Source: Acidobacteriota bacterium | GTDB lineage: Bacteria > Acidobacteriota > Blastocatellia > Pyrinomonadales > Pyrinomonadaceae | Direction of reading: 5' to 3' | Assembly (NCBI GenBank): GCA_019247865.1 | Contig: JAFBAJ010000431.1 | Location: 1 to 7,480 of the forward strand | DNA: 7,480 nt | In this document: piece by piece, positions 1-4,877 of the stretch | Layout: every line of letters starts with the position of its first letter | How positions within the stretch are numbered: position 1 is the first letter of the stretch | Translations under genes and position numbers: made by a program | Notes under the pieces: generated by a model | What the model was told of the DNA's origin: nothing | Seen by the model: the letters and a program-made list of their open reading frames with translations, nothing else | The model's database searches: none

Positions 1-3
1 AGG

Positions 4-40
4 ATTGGCGTTCTTCCTTTGCGTCTTTGCGCCTTTGCGT
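4..40. repeat. Octamer-word intergenic repeat (CTTTGCGY x3), cut by the window edge
   Basis: Three tandem octamers, CTTTGCGT (17-24), CTTTGCGC (25-32) and CTTTGCGT (33-40), follow a related word ATTGGCGT at 4-11. The same kind of word recurs as ATTGGCGA CTTGGCGA at 3164-3179, inside the palindrome between the MFS gene and msrA. This suggests a dispersed intergenic repeat family rather than coding sequence. The element lies directly upstream of the ribosome site of the DUF5996 gene, so it would form part of that gene's leader if transcription starts upstream. Its left part is outside the window, so a partner arm cannot be seen. Confidence 0.6.
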
Positions 41-71
41 GAGATTCTTTCTTGCAAGGAGAAACTTCAAC

Positions 72-974
72 ATGTCCGAACAGAACCCGGAAGTGTGGCC
101 TGCGCTGCCGCTCGACGCGTGGGACGAGACGCGCGCGACGCTGCACATGTGGACGCAGGTCGTCGGCAAGATCAGGTTGGCGCAGAGCCCGCACATCAAT
201 CACTGGTGGCAAGTCCCGCTCTATCTGACGGCGCGCGGGCTGACGACCTCGCCGATGCCGTACGGCGCGCGCTCGTTCGAGATCGATTTCGATTTCATCA
301 GCCATCAGCTCATTATTAAAACGAGTGAAGGAGCGAGCCGGAGCATCGCGCTTGAGCCGCGCACGGTGGCGGAGTTTTATCGGCTGGTGATGGAGGCGCT
401 CGGCGCGCTCGATCTGGAAGTCAAAATCTGGACCATGCCGGTCGAGATTCCGGACCCGATTCCTTTCACGGAAGATGAAACGCATGCTGCTTATGATGCG
501 GAGTACGCGCATCGCTTCTGGCGCGTGCTCGTGCAGGCCGACCGCGTCTTCAAAGAGTTTCGCGGGCGCTTTACGGGCAAGGTGAGCCCGGTCCATTTTT
601 TCTGGGGCAGCTTCGACTTGGCCGTGACGCGCTTTTCGGGTCGCCCCGCGCCGGAACGCCCGGAGGCCGATCCCATCACGCGCGAAGCCTACTCGCACGA
701 AGTCATCAGTCACGGCTTCTGGCCGGGCGGCGGCGAGATGAAGGGCGCGGCCTTCTACTCTTACACCGCGCCGGAGCCGGAAGGTTTGAGCGAGCAGGCG
801 ATACGCCCGGCGCAGGGCTTCTACTCCAAAGAGATGTCGGAGTTCCTCCTGATGTACGACGACCTGCGCGCGTCCGCGCAGCCGGACGAAGCTTTGATGG
901 AGTTTCTGCAAAGCACCTACGAAGCTGGCGCGACGCTCGCCGCGTGGGATCGCCAGGCTTTGGAGGTTGTTTGA
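72..974 (+). CDS. DUF5996 family protein, function unknown
   Basis: A complete 300-residue protein recognised as the DUF5996 family by its most conserved blocks: NHWWQVPLYLTARGLTTSP near residues 43-61, an IPDPIPF segment near 126-132, SPVHFFWGSFDLAVTRFSGR at 172-191, and AYSHEVISHGFWPGGG at 206-221. The length is about that of the family and both ends are intact. No signal peptide or membrane segment is visible, so it is probably cytosolic. It is rich in Trp, His and acidic residues, and the conserved His/Glu clusters could bind a metal or ligand, but that is a guess and no reaction is known to me. The start at 72 is chosen because AAGGAG at 56-61 lies 10 bases upstream. An in-frame ATG at 27 would add 15 residues read from octamer repeat and leader DNA and is less likely. 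It stands alone, followed by the hairpin-repeat array. Confidence 0.9.
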   Translation: MSEQNPEVWPALPLDAWDETRATLHMWTQVVGKIRLAQSPHINHWWQVPLYLTARGLTTSPMPYGARSFEIDFDFISHQLIIKTSEGASRSIALEPRTVAEFYRLVMEALGALDLEVKIWTMPVEIPDPIPFTEDETHAAYDAEYAHRFWRVLVQADRVFKEFRGRFTGKVSPVHFFWGSFDLAVTRFSGRPAPERPEADPITREAYSHEVISHGFWPGGGEMKGAAFYSYTAPEPEGLSEQAIRPAQGFYSKEMSEFLLMYDDLRASAQPDEALMEFLQSTYEAGATLAAWDRQALEVV

Positions 975-979
975 AGAAA

Positions 980-1369
980 CCGCAGCTCGGCGACATGTTT
1001 ATAGCCTCAACAGCCGCAGAGCGGCGGCATATTTGCTGTTGAAAGCCGCACAGCGGCATCATTAAAAGCCGCATCGCGTCGCCAAAAGCCGCAGCGCGTC
1101 GCCATTAAAAGCCGCAGCTCGGCGGCATGTTTATAGCCCAGCGCGGCGGAATGTTTATAGCCGCAGAGCGGCGATATGTTTATAGCCCGCAAAAGCCGCA
1201 GAGCGGCGGCATGTTTATAGCCGCAGAGCGGCGTCATGAAGAGCCGTGGAGCGGTCATGAAGAGCCGCGGAGCGGTCATGATTAATAGCCGCGGAGCGGC
1301 GGCATGTTTATAGCCCGCAGCCGCAGAGCGGCATCATTAAAAGCCGCAGAGCGGCGGCATGTTTATAGC
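980..1369 (+). repeat. Class A hairpin-repeat array, about 15 units, consensus GCCGCAGAGCGGC plus an ATGTTTATAG tail
   Basis: A 13-base palindrome GCCGC-NNN-GCGGC recurs at 1013-1025, 1045-1057, 1160-1172, 1195-1207, 1220-1232, 1288-1300, 1320-1332 and 1343-1355. Variant copies lie at 980-990, 1068-1083, 1088-1103, 1111-1123, about 1139-1149, 1243-1255 and 1264-1276. Each can form a 5-bp GC stem with a three-base loop. All units point the same way, hairpin first and then an AT-rich tail. Two tail types alternate: RNATGTTTATAGCC (after 990, 1123, 1149, 1172, 1207, 1300 and 1355) and a shorter (A)TCATTAAA or GTCATGAAGAG type (after 1057, 1103, 1232, 1255, 1276 and 1332). Period is irregular, about 20-35 bases. 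This matches a REP-like dispersed palindromic repeat that has multiplied locally. Function is unknown; candidates are mRNA 3'-end protection of the upstream gene, transcription attenuation, or passive expansion by a REP-associated transposase encoded elsewhere. Confidence 0.85.
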
Positions 1370-1392
1370 CCGCAGCCGCCACCCGATTTGAA

Positions 1393-1534
1393 GCTCCGTG
1401 AGGAGCGACATATTCCGCTCCTGACGGAGCTCATCTGTGGGAGACTTGAGGGGCTATAAATATCTAGCTCCTGACGGAGCTAAAAACATCTCGCTCCTGA
1501 CGGAGCTGCGAAAGCATCTCGCTCCTGACGGAGC
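1393..1534 (-). repeat. Class B hairpin-repeat array, 5 units, consensus GCTCCGTCAGGAGC
   Basis: Fourteen-base palindromes with a 5-6 bp stem lie at 1393-1406 (GCTCCGTGAGGAGC, plus orientation) and at 1417-1430, 1467-1480, 1493-1506 and 1521-1534 (GCTCCTGACGGAGC, the reverse complement). Read on the minus strand, the third copy is followed by TAGATATTTATAGCCC, nearly the tail of class A units such as GATATGTTTATAGCCC at 1173-1188, so the two classes share a tail but not a stem. Copies 1 and 2 are head to head and share the 10 bases between them, so 1393-1430 can also form one longer hairpin. The array ends only 25 bases before the MFS start codon and stays in that gene's open frame. Confidence 0.85.
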
Positions 1535-1544
1535 TAAAGCGTTC

Positions 1545-1550
1545 AAGGGA
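1545..1550 (+). promoter_or_regulatory. Ribosome binding site fixing the MFS start
   Basis: AAGGGA lies nine bases before the ATG at 1560 in the only non-repeat sequence upstream of the gene. It favours this start over the ATG at 1437, whose product would begin with 41 residues translated from hairpin repeats and has no clear ribosome site. Confidence 0.6.
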
Positions 1551-1559
1551 ATCGTGACA

Positions 1560-3131
1560 ATGGAAGTAGCGAGCAGTGTGCTGGCGATGTCGAGCGGGCG
1601 GCGGTGGGCCGTGACGGCGGGCGTGATGACTGGGATGTTTCTGGCCGCGCTCGAAGCGACTGTGGTCGGGACGGCGATGCCGACGGTCATCTCTTCGCTC
1701 GGCGGCCTGAGCCATTACAGCTGGGTCTTCTCGGCCTATCTCATCACCTCGACCGTAACCGTGCCCGTGTGGGGCAAGCTCTCTGACCTCTACGGCCGCA
1801 GGCTGCTCTATCAGCTCGGCATCGTGATCTTTCTCCTCGGCTCAGTGCTGTCGGGCATGTCTGCTTCGATGGCGCAGCTCATCTCGTTTCGCGCATTGCA
1901 GGGCCTCGGAGCGGGCGCGCTGATCCCGCTCGGCATGACCATCATCGGCGACATCTACACGCTCGAAGAACGCGCGCGGATGCAGGCTTTGTTTAGCGGC
2001 GTGTGGGGCCTGTCGAGCGTGCTCGGCCCCATCGTCGGCGGCTTCATCACGGACGAGCTGTCCTGGCGCTGGGTCTTTTATATCAACCTGCCGTTCGGAC
2101 TCGCGGCGGCCCTGATCCTGGGGCTCGCGCTGAAGGAGCCTAAGCGGACGGAGCGTCCGGCGATTGATTACGCGGGCGCGCTGATTCTGATTATAGCGAT
2201 CACGCTGCTCATGCTCGCGCTGGTCGAAGGCGGCGCGAGCCTGGCGACGCTCCTCAGCCTGCGCAACCTCTCGCTGGTGGCCGGAGCCGTCTTGCTGGCG
2301 CTGCTCTTTATCTACGTCGAGCGGCGCGCGGCAGACCCCATCGTGCCGTTCGGGATGTTTCGCAATCGCGTCGTCACGGTTTCCGTCACGGCTGGATTCC
2401 TGGCGGGCGTGGCGATGTTCGGCGCGATCTCTTTCGTCCCGCTCTTCGCGCAGGGGGCTCTGGGGATGTCTGCGACGCAGGCCGGGTCGCTTTTGACGCC
2501 GCTGATGCTGAGCTGGGTCGGCATGTCCATCATCGGCGGACGCCTGCTGCTCAAGGTCGGATATCGCCCGACGTGTCTGGTCGGCTTCGCGCTGCTCACG
2601 CTGGGCTTCGCTCTGCTCTCCAGCTTTCAGCGCGAGACGGCGCGCGTCTGGCTCTATGTTGATCTGATGATGATCGGCGCGGGGCTCGGCCTGACGATGC
2701 TGACGCTGCTCATCGCAGTGCAGCAGGCCGTGTCGCGCGCGCAGCTCGGCATCGCCACTTCGCTCAATCAGTTCTCGCGCTCAATCGGCGGCGCGGTCGG
2801 CGTCGCGGTGATGGGAGCGGTGCTGACCGCAGGGCTCGCCGTCGACCCGAACGCTTTGATCGATCCGCAGGCGCGCGCCAGGCTTCAGCCGGACGTGCTC
2901 AACGCGCTGCAGGCTTCGATGGCGGCGGCGATTCACAGGGTCTTCTGGGTGGGCACGGCGCTCGCGGCCCTGGCGCTGCTGGTTTCGTTCGCACTGCCGC
3001 GCGCGGGCGGGGAAGATTACGAAGGGCCGAGCGAGGATGCCTGCTGCGCCGAGACGGGCGAGCGCATGGTGATGGCCGAGCTGACCACGCTCGACGCCGA
3101 ACACGAGCCGGTCGCCGCACGTGTGGATTAG
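1560..3131 (+). CDS. MFS multidrug efflux transporter, DHA2 (14-helix, EmrB/QacA-type) family
   Basis: A complete 523-residue inner-membrane protein expected to export drugs or other amphipathic compounds by proton antiport. Evidence: hydrophobic segments throughout (about 14); a DHA2-type first-helix motif ALEATVVGTAMPTV near residues 30-43; motif A GKLSDLYGRR at 72-81 in the helix 2-3 loop; a motif C-like segment GLSSVLGPIVGG at 150-161, typical of antiporters; WRWVFYINLPFG at 169-180, very typical of DHA2 pumps; and SLNQFSRSIGGAVGVAVMG at 401-419. Length is normal for the group. The usual Asp of the first-helix motif is Glu32 here. The C-terminal tail (about 482-523) is hydrophilic and acidic with a Cys-Cys pair at 495-496. 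No HlyD/EmrA membrane-fusion partner is adjacent, so substrate and partner cannot be predicted. The start at 1560 has a ribosome site; ATG 1587 is a second possibility. The gene converges on msrA. Confidence 0.93.
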   Translation: MEVASSVLAMSSGRRWAVTAGVMTGMFLAALEATVVGTAMPTVISSLGGLSHYSWVFSAYLITSTVTVPVWGKLSDLYGRRLLYQLGIVIFLLGSVLSGMSASMAQLISFRALQGLGAGALIPLGMTIIGDIYTLEERARMQALFSGVWGLSSVLGPIVGGFITDELSWRWVFYINLPFGLAAALILGLALKEPKRTERPAIDYAGALILIIAITLLMLALVEGGASLATLLSLRNLSLVAGAVLLALLFIYVERRAADPIVPFGMFRNRVVTVSVTAGFLAGVAMFGAISFVPLFAQGALGMSATQAGSLLTPLMLSWVGMSIIGGRLLLKVGYRPTCLVGFALLTLGFALLSSFQRETARVWLYVDLMMIGAGLGLTMLTLLIAVQQAVSRAQLGIATSLNQFSRSIGGAVGVAVMGAVLTAGLAVDPNALIDPQARARLQPDVLNALQASMAAAIHRVFWVGTALAALALLVSFALPRAGGEDYEGPSEDACCAETGERMVMAELTTLDAEHEPVAARVD

Positions 3132-3148
3132 ATTCAACCCCTTCGCTC

Positions 3149-3226
3149 CTTGAGTCTTTCTTTATTGGCGACTTGGCGAGAACCCTCAACGTTTCATGCC
3201 AAGGCGCGAACAAGGAAAGACAGAAG
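3149..3226. terminator. Imperfect palindrome between convergent genes, candidate bidirectional terminator
   Basis: Arms 3149-3182 and 3193-3226 (34 bases each) are reverse complements at about 26 of 34 positions, by hand alignment, around a 10-base loop at 3183-3192. The best-paired parts are TCTTTC with GAAAGA and CTTGGC with GCCAAG. The structure fills almost the whole 107-bp gap between the stop codons of the MFS gene (+) and msrA (-), so it is well placed to end transcription both ways. No good T-run follows either arm, so it is not a textbook intrinsic terminator. The left arm contains the tandem words ATTGGCGA CTTGGCGA, linking it to the repeat at the left edge of the window. Confidence 0.5.
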
Positions 3227-3238
3227 AGCGCAAAGAGA

Positions 3239-3787
3239 TCAACGCTTGAGCTTCTCTAAAAACTTCTGCCGGAACTTCGAGACCTTAGGCGCGACGACCA
3301 TCTGGCAATAGGGCTGCGCGGGGTTGTTCTCGAAGTAGTCCTGATGATAGTCCTCCGCTTTGTAGAACTCCGTGAGCGGCGCGACCTGGGTCACGATCGG
3401 CGCGTTCCAGATCTTCTCGGCGTTGAGGCGCGCGATGGTCTCTTCGGCCTGCTCTTTCTGTTCGGGCGTGTGATAGAAGATGGCCGAGCGATACTGCGTG
3501 CCGACATCCGCGCCCTGACGGTTGAGCGTCGTCGGGTCGTGGATGGTAAAGAAGACTTCCAGTATCTCTCTGAACGAAACCTCCTCCGGGTTAAAGGTCA
3601 CCTGCACGACCTCCGCGTGGCCCGTCGTGCCGTTGCAGACCTCCCTGTAGGTCGGATTGAGAGTCTGACCGCCGGCGTAGCCGGACTCGACTCGCTCCAC
3701 GCCGCGCAGGTCCTTGAAGACCGCTTCCAGACACCAGAAACATCCGCCCGCGAGCGTGGCGACTTCACTATTTTGATATTCACTCAT
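3239..3787 (-). CDS. msrA: Peptide methionine sulfoxide reductase MsrA
   Basis: A complete 182-residue enzyme that reduces the S-epimer of methionine sulfoxide, free or in proteins, using thioredoxin as the usual reductant; it repairs oxidative damage. The signature AGGCFWCLEAVF sits at residues 13-24, with catalytic Cys16. The other active-site residues line up with E. coli MsrA at a constant offset of 35: Tyr47, Glu59 in GHAEVV, Asp94 in GADVGTQYRS, and Tyr99. Cys161 in NPAQPYCQ is placed like the resolving cysteine of other bacterial enzymes. Cys19 (GCFWC rather than GCFWG) and Cys51 are extra thiols. There is no signal peptide, so it is cytosolic, and no MsrB domain is fused. The ATG at 3785-3787 has no obvious ribosome site. 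A TATAAA box (plus coordinates 3796-3801) lies 8 bases upstream of the ATG on the minus strand, which suggests a very short or absent leader. It is divergent from padR and shares a 90-bp control region with it. Confidence 0.97.
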   Translation of the reverse strand: MSEYQNSEVATLAGGCFWCLEAVFKDLRGVERVESGYAGGQTLNPTYREVCNGTTGHAEVVQVTFNPEEVSFREILEVFFTIHDPTTLNRQGADVGTQYRSAIFYHTPEQKEQAEETIARLNAEKIWNAPIVTQVAPLTEFYKAEDYHQDYFENNPAQPYCQMVVAPKVSKFRQKFLEKLKR

Positions 3788-3813
3788 AACTGAATTTTAT
3801 AGCAACTTCGCTG

Positions 3814-3842
3814 TTGACAGAAACGCGCCCGCCAGCTACTAT
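3814..3842 (+). promoter_or_regulatory. Near-consensus sigma-70 promoter of the padR operon
   Basis: TTGACA at 3814-3819 is a perfect -35 hexamer. It is followed, after exactly 17 bases, by TACTAT at 3837-3842, which matches TATAAT at four of six positions including the first T, second A and last T. Transcription would begin near 3849-3850, giving a leader of about 28 bases before the TTG start of padR. The box lies 27 bases or more upstream of msrA and points away from it. This is a sequence match only. Confidence 0.65.
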
Positions 3843-3860
3843 ATCGCCGCTCGATATAGT
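3838..3860. promoter_or_regulatory. Perfect inverted repeat ACTATATCG-N5-CGATATAGT, candidate PadR operator
   Basis: Arms 3838-3846 and 3852-3860 are exact 9-base reverse complements around a 5-base centre (3847-3851). The left arm covers five of the six -10 bases and the repeat spans the expected transcription start, so a dimeric protein bound here would block initiation. PadR-family winged-helix repressors bind as dimers to AT-containing inverted repeats in their own promoters, and the padR start codon is 18 bases downstream. Autorepression is therefore the natural reading. Occupancy might also affect the msrA promoter on the other strand, whose TATAAA box is about 37 bases away. Confidence 0.65.
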
Positions 3861-3864
3861 TGGG

Positions 3865-3874
3865 AAGGGAGAGG
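3865..3874 (+). promoter_or_regulatory. Ribosome binding site fixing the TTG start of padR
   Basis: AAGGGAGAGG is a strong purine-rich ribosome site. AAGGGA ends seven bases before the TTG at 3878. This selects TTG 3878 over the in-frame TTG at 3860, which begins on the last base of the operator and has no site in front of it. Confidence 0.7.
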
Positions 3875-3877
3875 CCC

Positions 3878-4246
3878 TTGAAGGCAAAGGCGCGCGAACC
3901 GGAATCATTTCTGCCGCTGACGGCGGCGATGTTTCAAATCCTGCTGGCGCTGGCCGACCAGGAGCGGCACGGCTACAGCATCATGCAGGAGGTCGAGCGC
4001 GGGACGGGCGGCAAGGTTCGCTTGGGGCCGGGGACGCTCTACGGCTCGGTCAAGCGGATGCTGGGCGACGGGCTCATCGCTGAATCGGACGAGCGGCCGG
4101 ATGCGGCGCTGGATGACGAGAGGCGGCGCTATTACCGCTTGACAGACCTCGGCCGCCGCGTGGCCGTCGCCGAAGCGGAGCGTCTGGCGGAATTGGTCTC
4201 GGCCGCGCGCGCCAAAAAATTGCTCAACAGGACACAGGCGGGATAA
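3878..4246 (+). CDS. PadR family transcriptional regulator
   Basis: A 122-residue DNA-binding protein of the short PadR type (winged helix plus a short C-terminal helix for dimerisation). The N-terminus MKAKAREPESFLPLT is typical of regulators found beside acidobacterial permeases. The winged helix covers about 14-95: AAMFQILLALADQERHGYSIMQEVE (helices 1-2), LGPGTLYGSVKRMLGDGLI at 49-67 (recognition helix), and the wing RRRYYRLTDLGRRVA at 82-96. The C-terminal helix, about 97-115, is rich in Ala and Glu. The start is TTG, supported by a strong ribosome site and by the family's usual N-terminus. The stop codon overlaps the next ATG (TAATG), which implies translational coupling. A promoter with an embedded inverted repeat lies immediately upstream, so autorepression is likely. 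The inducing signal is unknown; many PadR proteins sense phenolics, drugs or envelope stress. Confidence 0.92.
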   Translation: MKAKAREPESFLPLTAAMFQILLALADQERHGYSIMQEVERGTGGKVRLGPGTLYGSVKRMLGDGLIAESDERPDAALDDERRRYYRLTDLGRRVAVAEAERLAELVSAARAKKLLNRTQAG

Positions 4247-4845
4247 TGGAACGGCTCTCACAAAGTTTCTACAGGCTTTTGCTCGCGGCCTATCCGGCGG
4301 AGTTCAGGCAGGAGTACGAGCGCGAGATGCTGCTCGTCTTTCGAGACCTGTGCCGCGAGCACAGGCAGAGCGGGCTCGGCCTGGTGCGCGTCTGGATGCG
4401 TGCGCTGCTCGATCTGGCGCAGAGCGCGCCCCGCGAGCGGCTGCAAAATTTCAGGAAAGGATTCGATCCGTTGAAGACCTTAAAGACCATCACGCTCGCT
4501 CTCATCATCTACGCGGCGGTCGTCATCATCGGCGGCAAGTTGCTGGTGAGCGGCAGAGCACACTTGCCTTACGCTCTGGGTGCGATGCTCGATTCGCTGA
4601 TGATGATCGGCATCGCTTTTAACTTCATCGCGCTCGTGCTGATGACGACGAAGCTCCTGCGCCCGGTCAAGGCTGTGCGCGCGGCGTGCATCGCCGTCGT
4701 CTTCCTGCTGGCGGCCGTGCTCGCGTTCCTTCCGGCAGAGGCGCGTCCCAACGGCGTCGCCGTGACGACGATGGTGCTGAGCCTGCTCTTCTGGTTCGGC
4801 GCGCACAGGCTCTGGGCGCAGAGAAGAGAAGCGGCGCTCTCTTAA
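4246..4845 (+). CDS. Small four-helix membrane protein with a permease-prefix-like N-terminal domain
   Basis: A 199-residue protein of unknown function. Residues 1-70 (FYRLLLAAYPAEFRQEYEREM, then LVFRDLCREH, then WMRALLDLAQSAPRER) closely resemble the cytoplasmic domain that begins the large acidobacterial ABC-type permeases (ADOP, FtsX/MacB-like), which are also usually encoded next to a PadR gene. Here the permease body is absent. Instead there are four hydrophobic segments at about 81-101, 113-134, 145-163 and 170-187, and a basic C-terminal end. The protein is therefore a stand-alone membrane form, either a degenerate relative of those permeases or a separate small-partner family. It starts on the last base of the padR stop codon, so the two are probably translationally coupled and functionally linked, for example as a membrane component of a PadR-controlled response. 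The N-terminal resemblance is from memory of the family, not from a search. Confidence 0.75.
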   Translation: MERLSQSFYRLLLAAYPAEFRQEYEREMLLVFRDLCREHRQSGLGLVRVWMRALLDLAQSAPRERLQNFRKGFDPLKTLKTITLALIIYAAVVIIGGKLLVSGRAHLPYALGAMLDSLMMIGIAFNFIALVLMTTKLLRPVKAVRAACIAVVFLLAAVLAFLPAEARPNGVAVTTMVLSLLFWFGAHRLWAQRREAALS

Positions 4846-4865
4846 CTCAAAAAAAATAATTTAGC

Positions 4866-4869
4866 GGAG
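4866..4869 (+). promoter_or_regulatory. Ribosome binding site of the serine hydrolase gene
   Basis: GGAG lies eight bases before ATG 4878. The 32-base gap after the membrane-protein gene (4846-4877) is A-rich and holds no visible promoter or terminator, so read-through from the padR promoter is likely. Confidence 0.6.
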
Positions 4870-4877
4870 AAGCAAGT

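Larger units (their letters stand above)
975..1559. other. 585-bp gene-free spacer filled by hairpin repeats
   Basis: No credible gene lies here on either strand. The reading frames that stay open on the minus strand (for example across 1007-1279) translate the repeats themselves into a recurrent PLCGYKHAAALRLL-like peptide and show no family resemblance. The stretch consists of a GCCGC-stem array at about 980-1369, a short joint at 1370-1392, a GCTCC-stem array at 1393-1534, and a 25-base unique leader holding the ribosome site of the MFS gene. I see no clear sigma-70 promoter inside it. TATAAATAT at 1455-1463 resembles a -10 box but is simply the reversed repeat tail. Confidence 0.8.

Noticed and set aside
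27..71. N-terminal extension of the DUF5996 protein from ATG 27
   Set aside because: The extra residues come from octamer-repeat and leader DNA, and a good ribosome site sits 10 bases before ATG 72.
706..1074. Minus-strand 122-residue open frame
   Set aside because: It overlaps the 3' end of the DUF5996 gene and the repeat array; composition is Arg/Pro-rich as expected of a shadow frame in GC-rich DNA.
1007..1279. Minus-strand open frame encoding repeated PLCGYKHAAALRLL-like peptides
   Set aside because: It is a direct translation of the hairpin repeats, with no ribosome site and no family resemblance.
1455..1463. TATAAATAT as a -10 box for the MFS gene
   Set aside because: It is the reversed AT-rich tail of a class B hairpin repeat, and no -35 element lies at a proper distance.
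980..1534. Possible CRISPR array
   Set aside because: Repeats are only 13-14 bases, vary in sequence, carry conserved tails instead of unique spacers, have irregular spacing and reverse orientation part-way. No cas gene is present.
2781..3137. Minus-strand 118-residue open frame
   Set aside because: Shadow of the MFS transporter gene; no start context and no recognisable motif.
3344..3793. Plus-strand 149-residue open frame
   Set aside because: It is antisense to msrA, which has complete catalytic motifs; the plus frame resembles no family.
3860..3877. Longer PadR form starting at TTG 3860
   Set aside because: That codon begins on the last operator base and lacks a ribosome site; TTG 3878 has a strong one and yields the usual N-terminus.
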